64,000 nucleotides of DNA from [Scytonema hofmanni] UTEX 2349 (lineage in GTDB: Bacteria > Cyanobacteriota > Cyanobacteriia > Cyanobacteriales > Nostocaceae): NCBI RefSeq assembly GCF_000582685.1, contig NZ_KK073768.1, forward strand, positions 4,567,901-4,631,900, in the 5' to 3' direction. A program made the position numbers and the translations under genes. Below, in pieces: positions 1 to 7,566 of the stretch. The first letter of the stretch is position 1; the number at the start of each line of letters is the position of its first letter. The notes below the pieces were generated by a model. The model did no database searches. It saw only the letters and a list, made by a program, of their open reading frames with translations, and was not told the DNA's origin.

Positions 1-112
1 TGTGATCGCCCATTAGCCCACTTTCCCAATCTATCTTTCAACAACAGCGGCAGTTTTTTTAGTTTACGGAAAGTGAGAAAGGCGATCGCGCATTACTCGA
101 GGCAACTGAGCC

Positions 113-256
113 TCAAGCATACGTTTCTGGTAAATTCAAATCAAATATAATATGATCTACCGTAGGTAGCAATTGCCGCAGAATCTGTAGATAGGCATCT
201 GCGTCATGAGCAATCCTTCCTATGATTATGGGATGTGTTATGAATAGCGATCGCTC
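113..256 (-). pseudogene. possible gene remnant, unidentified
   Basis: On the minus strand an open frame of about 48 codons ends at the TGA at 113-115 and reads with protein-like composition (it contains IIIGRIAHDADAYLQ and ends LNLPETYA). It has no in-frame start codon: the frame is closed by a stop just upstream of position 256. It may be the tail of a decayed gene or chance. The rest of 1-306 holds only HIP1 sites. Confidence 0.2.
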
Positions 257-306
257 TCAAGTTTTCCAGGCTAGACGAGCGATAGCTTTTGATGTGTTTT
301 TCTTTA

Positions 307-354
307 AGGTGAGTATTCACCTTTACTATACATCCTATAGGTGAATACTCACCT
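307..354. promoter_or_regulatory. paired 16-bp palindromic operator upstream of the HTH gene
   Basis: Two near-perfect 16-bp palindromes, AGGTGAGTATTCACCT (307-322) and AGGTGAATACTCACCT (339-354), lie just before the HTH start. The second is the exact reverse complement of the first. Their centres are 32 bp apart, about three DNA turns, which suits two repressor dimers on one face. The likely ligand is the HTH protein encoded 15 bp downstream (autoregulation); this is inferred from position only. Confidence 0.7.
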
Positions 355-368
355 TTGTCAAGATATGG

Positions 369-581
369 ATGGGACGAGTTAGACTGCGAATTCGAGAATT
401 AGCTCAGAAGCGGGGTTGGACACTTCAAGATGTAGCTGACCATGCTGAAGTCAACTACAACACAGTCAAGAGTTATGCTCGACGTGATGACGGCATGAAT
501 ACAGTTGATTTAAGTGCAGTCTATAAAATAGCTCGTGCTTTAGAGGTGACGATTGAAGACATGATTGAATTGATGGAATAG
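369..581 (+). CDS. small XRE-family HTH transcriptional regulator
   Basis: This 70-residue protein is almost entirely one Cro/CI-type helix-turn-helix domain. The recognition region reads TLQDVADHAEVNYNTVKSYA at about residues 18-37, and the C-terminal part (ALEVTIEDMIELME) is the usual end of single-domain XRE regulators. An ATG at 365 is out of frame, so 369 is taken as the start. The paired palindrome immediately upstream suggests the protein represses its own promoter. It has no toxin partner or operon mate: the next gene, purN, is on the other strand. The target range is unknown. Confidence 0.85.
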   Translation: MGRVRLRIRELAQKRGWTLQDVADHAEVNYNTVKSYARRDDGMNTVDLSAVYKIARALEVTIEDMIELME

Positions 582-607
582 GCAATCTTTCATCTCCAGA
601 GTCATAG

Positions 608-632
608 GTAGAGACGTAGCACTGCTACGTCT
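608..632. repeat. GTAGAGACG-type hairpin repeat
   Basis: Short palindromic repeat (AGACGTAGCA-CTGCTACGTCT). The same family occurs near 44266, 53024 and 53661. It lies between the HTH gene and the end of purN and may act as a transcript-end hairpin, but no T-tract is seen. Confidence 0.6.
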
Positions 633-715
633 AATCAAGGGTTTCGGGCAACGCATAATTAACTTCTGGAGATGTTTATTGGGAATGGGCTTTAGTTGGG
701 AACTATTGCGTATAT

Positions 716-1372
716 TCACACAGGCTTTAGTGTAACTTGTAATTGATATTGAGATGCAAGTGCGATCGCAATCGGTAAAATTCGATGTTCTTCAACTTGA
801 ATTCTGGTGTGAAGCGTTTCTGCTGTATCATCAGGCAACACTGGCACCGCAGCTTGCATCAAAATTGCACCGCTGTCCATTTCTAAACACACCAAATGCA
901 CCGTACAGCCGGCAATTTTCACACCAGCAGCAAGAGCTTGTTCTACGGCATTTACTCCTTTAAAACTGGGCAATAAACTCGGATGAATATTGATAATCTT
1001 ATCAGGAAAGGCATCAATTAAAATCGGTGTAACCAATCGCATCCAACCTGCCATAATCACCCATTCAACATCGTATTGCCGCAAAGTTTGCACAATTACT
1101 CGATCAAATTCTTCGCGAGTTTTGTATTTGCGGTGATCTAAAAATATAGATGGCACACCCCAATTTTTAGCGCGTACTGCTGCTTTTGCTGAGGAATTAT
1201 TGTAAATCAAAACTTGAATTTTAGCGGCAAGTTCCCCATTTTTAATTGCTTCGGCAACTGCTTCAAAATTGCTGCCATTTCCAGAAGCCATAATTCCCAA
1301 TTTTAAAGGTGCTGACATCAGCTTTTTTGGCAAAATATTGGGTGATATCAAGCTGGGGGGAACTGAATTCAT
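716..1372 (-). CDS. purN: phosphoribosylglycinamide formyltransferase PurN
   Basis: PurN transfers a formyl group from 10-formyl-tetrahydrofolate to GAR, the third step of purine synthesis. Visible hallmarks are the N-terminal LGIMASGNGSNFEA phosphate-binding loop, the catalytic region INIHPSLLPSFKG (Asn and His of the family active site), and VHLVCLEMDSGAILMQ with the conserved Asp. The frame stays open upstream to 1444, but that extension reads into a MITE (1411-1500), so the ATG at 1372 (218 aa) is preferred; the ATG at 1318 (MSAPLKLGIMASG) is also plausible. The gene is monocistronic. Confidence 0.93.
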   Translation of the reverse strand: MNSVPPSLISPNILPKKLMSAPLKLGIMASGNGSNFEAVAEAIKNGELAAKIQVLIYNNSSAKAAVRAKNWGVPSIFLDHRKYKTREEFDRVIVQTLRQYDVEWVIMAGWMRLVTPILIDAFPDKIINIHPSLLPSFKGVNAVEQALAAGVKIAGCTVHLVCLEMDSGAILMQAAVPVLPDDTAETLHTRIQVEEHRILPIAIALASQYQLQVTLKPV

Positions 1373-1410
1373 GACGAGTGCTTTGTTAACGTAAAAAACT
1401 GGAACCAATA

Positions 1411-1500
1411 GAGGACTTACGCACGGACTACGTATTTCCGTCATTGCAACCGAAGCAATCTCAAAGTCTTGTTTTCTCGTGACTGAGTGCGTAAGTCCTA
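1411..1500. mobile_element. MITE family 1, copy A (90 bp, 5-bp target duplication)
   Basis: The element begins GAGGACTTACGCAC and ends GTGCGTAAGTCCTA, a 13-14 bp terminal inverted repeat. It is flanked by the direct repeat CAATA at 1406-1410 and 1501-1505, a 5-bp target duplication. A second copy with the same ends and very similar interior is at 24091-24183. It has no coding capacity, so it must be mobilised in trans. It sits just upstream of purN. Confidence 0.85.
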
Positions 1501-1584
1501 CAATACAGTTAGCTTAAGCCTACCGTTCACGATGAAGGCGATCTTAACCAAACCCTATTGATTTTACCTGAAACAGCAATTCAT

Positions 1585-1618
1585 CTCACACTGACCTGGG
1601 TACAGGTTCAGTGTTGAG
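1585..1618. promoter_or_regulatory. imperfect hairpin upstream of sbpA
   Basis: CTCACACTGACCTG pairs imperfectly with CAGGTTCAGTGTTGAG across a GGTA loop. It lies in the 346-bp gap between the MITE and sbpA. It could be a leader element or the end of an unseen transcript; no known riboswitch was recognised. The rest of the gap shows no gene. Confidence 0.3.
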
Positions 1619-1846
1619 ATGAATAGAGAAGTGAGGTGAGGAGCCTAGTCTGACCAAATTTCTCGCGTCGCGAAAACTTTAGCTTCATTTCCACCGCTTT
1701 GAGCGATCGCTATTCACCTAGACAAATCTCCCAATTCTCCATAAAAAAAGTGGAGATTATCTCTTGCATTTTTAGTTCCAGCCCTGTAATATCTATTGCA
1801 CGGTATGTTTATCAATAAATAGTAGATAGATTAGGAGCATAAGATA

Positions 1847-2992
1847 ATGAGTTATTGGCAACGCCGAGTTAAGCAATCGGGGCTTACCATTGAGCATTTG
1901 AGCCGTAGACTCAGATTGCGTTCTTTTAAAGGCTTTATATCGATGTTTTTGGTGGGAGCGATATTGAGTGTAGCGATCGCCTCCTGTTCTGGTGGAAATG
2001 CCGATAATGCTAATAGCGGTGCGGGTTCTGGTGCTAGTCCTGTTGCAGCTAACAACAAAGACGTTGAATTAACCCTCGTTTCCTTTGCAGTCACTAAAGC
2101 CGTTCACGAAGCAATTATTCCTAAATTTGTCGAACAGTGGAAAAAAGACCATAACCAAAACGTCACCTTCAAACAAAGCTACGGAGGTTCTGGTTCGCAA
2201 ACTCGCGCTGTTATCGACGGTTTAGAAGCCGATATCGTCCACTTAGCACTAGCATTAGACACCCAAAAAATTGAGAAAGCTGGATTGATTCAACCAGGAT
2301 GGGAAAAAGAAGTCCCCAACAATGGCATTGTCTCAAAATCAGTTGCCGTCTTAGTCACCAGAGAAGGCAACCCCAAAGGCATCAAAACCTGGGCAGATTT
2401 GGGTACAAATGGTGTCAAGCTAATTACCGCAGATCCGAAAACATCAGGTATTGCGCGTTGGAATTTCCTAGCACTATGGAATTCAGTAATTAAAACTGGT
2501 GGAGATGAAGCGAAAGCGACTGATTTTGTCACCAAAGTTTATACAAATGTGCCTCTTTTGACCAAAGATGCCCGTGAAGCTAGCGATGCCTTCTTCAAGC
2601 AGGGTCAAGGAGATGCCTTAATTAACTACGAAAACGAAATTATCTTGGCACAACAAAAAGGCGAAAAAGTAAGTTATATCGTCCCTGATGTCAATATATC
2701 CATCGACAACCCCATCGCAGTCGTAGACAAAAACGTTGATAAGCACGGCACAAGAGAAGTAGCAGAAGGTTTCGTCAAATACCTTTATAGCCCGCAAGCG
2801 CAGCAAGAATTCGCCAAATTAGGATTTAGACCAGTAGACGAGACACCACCTGCAACCAAAGAACTAGCAGGCAAATATCCCAAAGTCAAAACCCTTGGTA
2901 CAGTTGGTGACTACGGTGGTTGGGATACCGTGCAGACAAAATTCTTCGCAGATGGTGGTCTTTTCGACAAGATTCAAGCTCAAAAGAAATAG
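1847..2992 (+). CDS. sbpA: sulfate-binding lipoprotein of the sulfate ABC transporter
   Basis: This periplasmic sulfate receptor has 381 residues. The N-terminus has a basic stretch, a hydrophobic helix and a lipobox ending IASC, so Cys47 is probably the lipidated residue after cleavage. The mature part matches the Sbp/CysP family: ELTLVSFAVTKAVHEAIIPK, QSYGGSGSQTRAVIDGLEADIVHLAL, and FRPVDE near the end. It is followed by cysT and cysW on the same strand, so it feeds sulfate to that permease. Expression is probably induced by sulfur limitation, as is known for the family; no site was identified. Confidence 0.93.
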   Translation: MSYWQRRVKQSGLTIEHLSRRLRLRSFKGFISMFLVGAILSVAIASCSGGNADNANSGAGSGASPVAANNKDVELTLVSFAVTKAVHEAIIPKFVEQWKKDHNQNVTFKQSYGGSGSQTRAVIDGLEADIVHLALALDTQKIEKAGLIQPGWEKEVPNNGIVSKSVAVLVTREGNPKGIKTWADLGTNGVKLITADPKTSGIARWNFLALWNSVIKTGGDEAKATDFVTKVYTNVPLLTKDAREASDAFFKQGQGDALINYENEIILAQQKGEKVSYIVPDVNISIDNPIAVVDKNVDKHGTREVAEGFVKYLYSPQAQQEFAKLGFRPVDETPPATKELAGKYPKVKTLGTVGDYGGWDTVQTKFFADGGLFDKIQAQKK

Positions 2993-3059
2993 TTATTTTT
3001 CAGAGGGGGAAAGGGTAAAGGGGAAAGGGTAAAGGGTAAGAAAAAAGAAATATTTCTCC

Positions 3060-3160
3060 CCCTTGTCCCCCTTGTCCCCTTGTCCCCTTGTCCCCCTTGT
3101 CCCCCTTGTCCCCCTTGTCCCCCTTGTCCCCTTGTCCCCTTCCCCCCTCCCCCCCTCTCA
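3060..3160. repeat. CTTGTCCCC short tandem repeat tract before cysT
   Basis: About 100 bp of repeated CTTGTCCCC(C) units followed by C-rich sequence. It fills nearly the whole sbpA-cysT gap and runs almost to the cysT ATG. The same class of repeat occurs inside ldpA (20641-20795). Open frames through it encode only Ser-Pro-Leu or Gly-Asp-Lys repeats. Confidence 0.85.
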
Positions 3161-3165
3161 TCAAA

Positions 3166-4047
3166 ATGACAGTCTCCTCACCTCCCTCCCCTCGGCAACT
3201 CATTCCCCCAGAACCTCCGGTTTGGAAGAGATTTTTAAATAATTTGTCTAGAATTCCTTGGACTTGGCGAATTACTGTGATATATCTCACGGTAATGTTG
3301 TTCGTCCCCATAGCTGCGATGTTCCTGAAAGCGGGTACCGAACCCCCAGCTAAGTTTTGGGAAATCGCGACTAGTCCGATCGCATTGGCAACTTATGATG
3401 TGACTTTTACCACGTCAGTAATTGCATCTCTGTTTAATGGAGTCTTTGGTACTCTGATTGCTTGGGTTTTAGTTCGCTATCAATTTCCCTTGAAACGGAT
3501 TGTTGAAGCTTCAGTAGATTTACCTTTTGCGCTGCCGTCAGCGGTTGCGGGGTTAACTCTGGCAACAGTTTACAGCGATAATGGCTGGCTTGGTTCGTTG
3601 CTCGTACCTTTAGGTATCAAAGTATCTTTCACTCGTCTGGGGGTAGCAGTGGCAATGACCTATATTTCGCTGCCCTTTGTCGTGCGGACAGTGCAACCTG
3701 TACTTCAGGAAATGGAACGCGAAATTGAAGAAGCTGCCTGGAGTTTAGGAGCAACTCAATGGCAGACTTTCTGGAAGGTGATTTTTCCACCCTTATTTCC
3801 GACCATTTTGACTGGTATTGCCTTGGGTTTCTCCCGCGCAGTTGGGGAATATGGCTCAACGGTAATTATCGCTTCCAATACTCCGTTCAAAGATTTGATT
3901 GCACCTGTACTGATTTTCCAGCGATTAGAGCAGTATGACTATTCTGGGGCAACTGTAATTGGTACTGTGTTACTGGTGATTTCCTTGGTGTTGTTAATCG
4001 GAATTAATCTTTTACAAGCTTGGGCAAGAAGATATGACACAAAATGA
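3166..4047 (+). CDS. cysT: sulfate ABC transporter permease CysT
   Basis: Inner-membrane subunit of the sulfate/thiosulfate importer, 293 residues from the ATG at 3166. The frame is open upstream to 3088, but that part is translated short repeat (SPLSPLSP), so it is excluded. About six membrane helices are seen, beginning around ITVIYLTVMLFVPIAAMF. The permease EAA loop reads EEAAWSLGATQWQTFWKVIF. The gene overlaps cysW by 14 bp, so the two are translationally coupled. The C-rich leader shows no clear Shine-Dalgarno sequence. Confidence 0.92.
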   Translation: MTVSSPPSPRQLIPPEPPVWKRFLNNLSRIPWTWRITVIYLTVMLFVPIAAMFLKAGTEPPAKFWEIATSPIALATYDVTFTTSVIASLFNGVFGTLIAWVLVRYQFPLKRIVEASVDLPFALPSAVAGLTLATVYSDNGWLGSLLVPLGIKVSFTRLGVAVAMTYISLPFVVRTVQPVLQEMEREIEEAAWSLGATQWQTFWKVIFPPLFPTILTGIALGFSRAVGEYGSTVIIASNTPFKDLIAPVLIFQRLEQYDYSGATVIGTVLLVISLVLLIGINLLQAWARRYDTK

Positions 4048-4921
4048 AACCTCTTTTCCACCCCGGATTCATTCAGGTGCCACAGATCCAAAGCCGCAAA
4101 GACCTGTAAAATCCAGGAATTGGGTGCCAATTATTTTGATTGGGATAGCGATCGCCTATTTAGGTTTAGTTCTCTACATCCCTGCTGCTAACGTCTTTTT
4201 CCAAGCTTTCAAAAAAGGGGTTGGTCCATTTTTCTCTAACCTGACCCATCCTGCCTTTCTTCATGCAGCTTGGTTGACACTGATACTAGCCGTAATTACT
4301 GTACCTTTAAATACGGTATTTGGTTTATGTGCAGCCTGGGCAATCACCCGTCACAAATTCCCCGGTCGCGCTTTCGTCCTCAGCGTTATTGACCTGCCTT
4401 TTTCGATCTCCCCCGTTGTCGCAGGTTTGATGATTGTACTGCTATACGGGCGAAATGGATGGTTTGGCACCTGGCTTCAGGAACATGGTATCAGGGTTAT
4501 CTTTGCCTTTCCAGGTATGGTGCTAGCGACAGCATTCGTCACGATGCCCTTTGTTGCTCGTGAAGTAATTCCAGTTTTAGAAGAATTCGGCAAAGACCAA
4601 GAAGAAGCAGCCAGAACCTTGGGTGCAGAGGATTGGCAGATATTTTGGCGGGTTACTTTGCCAAGTATCCGCTGGGGCTTATTATATGGCGTAATTTTGA
4701 CAAATGCCAGAGCAATGGGTGAATTCGGAGCAGTTTCGGTAGTTTCGGGAAATATTGCCGATAAAACTCAAAGTTTACCTTTATTTGTGGAAGACGCTTA
4801 CAAGCAGTATGAAACTGAAGCTGCCTATTCTGCTGCTGTATTGTTAGCGTTGCTAGCAGTTGTCACCTTGGTGTTGAAGGAGATTCTGGAACGGAAAACC
4901 CGCATTAAAGATGTTGAATAG
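4034..4921 (+). CDS. cysW: sulfate ABC transporter permease CysW
   Basis: Second membrane subunit of the sulfate importer, 295 residues and about six helices. The EAA loop is EEAARTLGAEDWQIFWRVTL, which contacts the ATPase subunit, and the C-terminal region GEFGAVSVVSGNIADKTQSL is typical of CysW. The start ATG lies inside the end of cysT. No cysA ATPase gene follows, so the ATPase must be encoded elsewhere; a NIL-domain gene occupies that place. Confidence 0.92.
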   Translation: MTQNETSFPPRIHSGATDPKPQRPVKSRNWVPIILIGIAIAYLGLVLYIPAANVFFQAFKKGVGPFFSNLTHPAFLHAAWLTLILAVITVPLNTVFGLCAAWAITRHKFPGRAFVLSVIDLPFSISPVVAGLMIVLLYGRNGWFGTWLQEHGIRVIFAFPGMVLATAFVTMPFVAREVIPVLEEFGKDQEEAARTLGAEDWQIFWRVTLPSIRWGLLYGVILTNARAMGEFGAVSVVSGNIADKTQSLPLFVEDAYKQYETEAAYSAAVLLALLAVVTLVLKEILERKTRIKDVE

Positions 4922-4937
4922 GATGTTGGTTGTTAGT

Positions 4938-5047
4938 GGGCATTGGGCATTGGGCATGGGGCATTGGTAATATTCTTTCCCCTTTCCCCTTTTCAAATTC
5001 CCACTATCCACCATCCACTATCCACCAACCACTATCTACTATCCATT
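4938..5047. repeat. GGGCATT and ACTATCC heptamer repeats in the leader of the NIL gene
   Basis: The gap between cysW and the next gene is made of two short-repeat types: four GGGCATT/GGGGCATT units near 4940-4968, then ACTATCC/ACCATCC heptamers from about 5000 up to the start codon at 5048. No Shine-Dalgarno sequence is visible in the heptamer tract. Confidence 0.8.
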
Positions 5048-5317
5048 ATGGCTAATGACATTGCGATCGCCCATAAACGGATTCGCTTAAGAATTCCTAA
5101 AGACTATCACTCTCAACCTGTGATTTCTAGCTTGGTATCTGAGTACGGTTTGACTGTGAATATCACTGCTGCTGTTCTTGGTGCCAATGCTGTTGGTGAT
5201 GGTTGGTTTGACCTAGATTTACAAGGCACAATTGGACAAATTGACCTAGCTCTAGGCTATTTGCATGACTTGGATTTGCAAATCTGGGATAACAACACCG
5301 AAACAGGTATTTGGTGA
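5048..5317 (+). CDS. single NIL-domain protein, possible sulfate-transport partner
   Basis: An 89-residue protein consisting of one NIL domain, the ferredoxin-like ligand-binding domain known from the C-terminus of the MetN ATPase. Recognisable blocks are RIRLRIPKDYHSQPVISSLV, SEYGLTVNITAAVLG and DGWFDLDLQG. The longer frame from 4943 is translated repeat and is rejected in favour of the ATG at 5048. Its place directly after cysW, where cysA often stands, suggests a regulatory or sensor role in sulfur uptake; this is inference. A paralogue with two NIL domains is at 13387. Confidence 0.85.
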   Translation: MANDIAIAHKRIRLRIPKDYHSQPVISSLVSEYGLTVNITAAVLGANAVGDGWFDLDLQGTIGQIDLALGYLHDLDLQIWDNNTETGIW

Positions 5318-5500
5318 ATTCACATTTTGCTACAACCCGGAATTTAAATTCCGGGCTAATAGCACAAGTCCATTCAAATGCCATATATTAATCATGTGTG
5401 GCATTGATGAAAAAAAGTGGCACGACAAGGAATAAACTTGAGGGTGTTATTGTTTTTTCGCACTTTTGAAACATTGGATAACTGGGAGTTATTCTGAAGA

Positions 5501-5968
5501 ATGTCTAACAATTTATACGAGCGCGATTTACAACTCTGGATTGAGCAAACAATTGGGCAATTGAAAAACCGTGAATTTGGGTTGCTGGATATTGAGCATT
5601 TAATTGAGGAGTTGGTTGATTTGGGGAAGTCGGAAAAGAATGCCCTGAGAAGCAATTTGACTATTTTATTAGCGCATTTACTCAAATTAAGGGTTCAGCA
5701 TGATGTGCCTGATATGATGAAAGGAAGTTGGTATAGTTCGGTGCTTGAACATCGTCAGCGCGTTCTCAATAATTTGGCAGATACACCTTCGCTCAAAAGC
5801 TATCTGGTACAAGCATTGGAAAAAGCTTATCCAGATGGTCGGAAGCTGGCAATTAAAGAGGGGAAGTTGGCTAAATTTGGGGTTCGTGTGCCAGAAGAAA
5901 GTGAGTATCCCCTGATTTGTCCTTTTTCGGTTGAGCAGATTCTAGATGAGGATTTCTACGGACTGTAG
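5501..5968 (+). CDS. DUF29 family protein
   Basis: A 155-residue cytosolic, helix-rich protein of the DUF29 family, common and multi-copy in cyanobacteria and of unknown function. Family marks are LYERDLQLWIEQTIGQLKN at the start, IEHLIEELVDLGKSEKNALR in the middle, and SLKSYLVQALEKAYPDGRKL. A second classical member is at 53085 and a divergent one at 31164. The gene stands alone; the 183 bp before it contain no repeat or obvious promoter element. Confidence 0.85.
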   Translation: MSNNLYERDLQLWIEQTIGQLKNREFGLLDIEHLIEELVDLGKSEKNALRSNLTILLAHLLKLRVQHDVPDMMKGSWYSSVLEHRQRVLNNLADTPSLKSYLVQALEKAYPDGRKLAIKEGKLAKFGVRVPEESEYPLICPFSVEQILDEDFYGL

Positions 5969-6139
5969 AAAGTGGTGATAGCTGAGTTGAGAATTGAGAA
6001 TATATCTAATAAATTTTCCTATCCCAAATTTGTTTTTTTGATAAAAATGTAATTTTTTACTCCTTTTTTAGGAATAAACTTCCGTAATAACCAATTGTGA
6101 CAATTAAGGGTGCGGAATGTGGGTTTAATTGATAACTGC

Positions 6140-7540
6140 TCACAAATCTGTAGTTAATCTTGTTTTTCTGAGAATAAATTTCAGTGCGGTTTCTTCTTTG
6201 GAAATAATATCAGCTTTGGCATCCATTCCTGCTTGGATTAGACATTGACGATCGCTATTCCCAAATGAACGGCTTTCAGGTTTAATTGTCACTTCAAAAT
6301 AGCTAGCGGCAGTAGGTGTTGCTGCACCTGCATTATTACTTTGAGGTGCAATAGCATCTGGAGAAATAGCGTTGACATCACCTTTAAGTGTACCATAATC
6401 AGGATAAGGGCAAGCATCAACTCGCAATTGCACTTTTTGACCAATTGCGACCTTTTTAATTTCGGTAGTAGGTATAGCTGCTTTAATTAATAAAGGAGCA
6501 TTATCTGGAACAATTTCGGCAATAGAATCGCTCTTCTGTACTACTTGACCAGAGTTGCGTAAATTGAGTTTCAGGAGAATGCCGTCACTCGTTGCCCGAA
6601 TCGTGCTACTTTTAAATAAAGTTTTAAGTTGTTGCAGTTCTTTGTTAGATTGATTTATTTGGTTGTGCATTTCAACAGTCCGCTCAATTAAAGCTTGTTT
6701 TTCTTTATTCAAAGTTGCAATAGTTGATTCACCTCTAGCTTTTTCTTGAGCAATTTTTCCGAGTGCGATCGCTACTGTTGCTTTACTAGGATTAAGAGCG
6801 ACTTTGGCTGATGCAACTTTCGCTTTAGCGATTTCAATAGATTTTTTTTCAGCTTCCAGTATTGATTTTGTCTGGACAACAATTAGTTTTTTCTGCTCAA
6901 ATTCACGCTTACCAATTGCACCATTTTGTGAAAGCTGCTCGTAGCGATCGCGATCTACTTCAGCAAATTCTAAATCTGCGTTAGCTTTTAGCAAATCTAA
7001 ATTAGCTTTTTCTAAGTCTGCTTGAGCTGCGAGTAATTCGTTATTAGTTGTACTTGTTCGCTCTTGATATTCACGTTGGTTGCGTTCCAAATCCGCTGTA
7101 GCAGCAGAAACTGAGCGCTCTATCACTGTAGATTCAGCCTTTATCTGAGTATCTAAAGTTCTGATTTGGGCATTAATTTGAATTAGTTGCAACATAGCTT
7201 GTTGAATATTGCCTTGCAATTGGCTTTTTTTGATGCGTAGTTGCTCGTCATCTAACATAGCGATCGCATCACCTTTTTTCACATTCTGATTTTCTTTAAC
7301 AAAGATATTTTTAACAGTTCCTTCCATATGCGATTGCACTACCCGGACATCTCCTGTAGGACGCACAGTACCAGCAGCTTTGACTATGACGTTGTATTTG
7401 ACCCAAGAAGAAAGAGCGATCGCACTACAAACAGTCCCAACCAGAAATATGCCGGTTAATGTTGTCCAAGGACTAATAGCAGGCAGAAACTCGTGACTAT
7501 CAATTCCGGGAACTAATTTTTTCTCATCGGTGTGAAACAT
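6140..7540 (-). CDS. HlyD-family membrane fusion protein of a peptide exporter
   Basis: A 466-residue periplasmic adaptor. A single N-terminal membrane helix (about residues 25-47, TLTGIFLVGTVCSAIALSSW) is followed by a lipoyl/barrel half (GTVRPTGDVRVVQSHMEGTV, then NQNVKKGDAIAMLDDEQL), a long coiled coil from about 85 to 310 and the second barrel half with a C-terminal beta domain. It lies 26 bp after the C39-peptidase ABC transporter on the same strand, so the two form an operon and a type I-like export machine. No TolC gene is in the window. The likely cargo is the GG-leader peptide at 10310. Confidence 0.9.
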   Translation of the reverse strand: MFHTDEKKLVPGIDSHEFLPAISPWTTLTGIFLVGTVCSAIALSSWVKYNVIVKAAGTVRPTGDVRVVQSHMEGTVKNIFVKENQNVKKGDAIAMLDDEQLRIKKSQLQGNIQQAMLQLIQINAQIRTLDTQIKAESTVIERSVSAATADLERNQREYQERTSTTNNELLAAQADLEKANLDLLKANADLEFAEVDRDRYEQLSQNGAIGKREFEQKKLIVVQTKSILEAEKKSIEIAKAKVASAKVALNPSKATVAIALGKIAQEKARGESTIATLNKEKQALIERTVEMHNQINQSNKELQQLKTLFKSSTIRATSDGILLKLNLRNSGQVVQKSDSIAEIVPDNAPLLIKAAIPTTEIKKVAIGQKVQLRVDACPYPDYGTLKGDVNAISPDAIAPQSNNAGAATPTAASYFEVTIKPESRSFGNSDRQCLIQAGMDAKADIISKEETALKFILRKTRLTTDL

Positions 7541-7566
7541 TATGACTTTTAATAAATGACAGATAA

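Noticed and set aside
1373..1444. N-terminal extension of PurN
   Set aside because: The added codons come partly from a MITE; family members start near the LGIMASGNGSN block.
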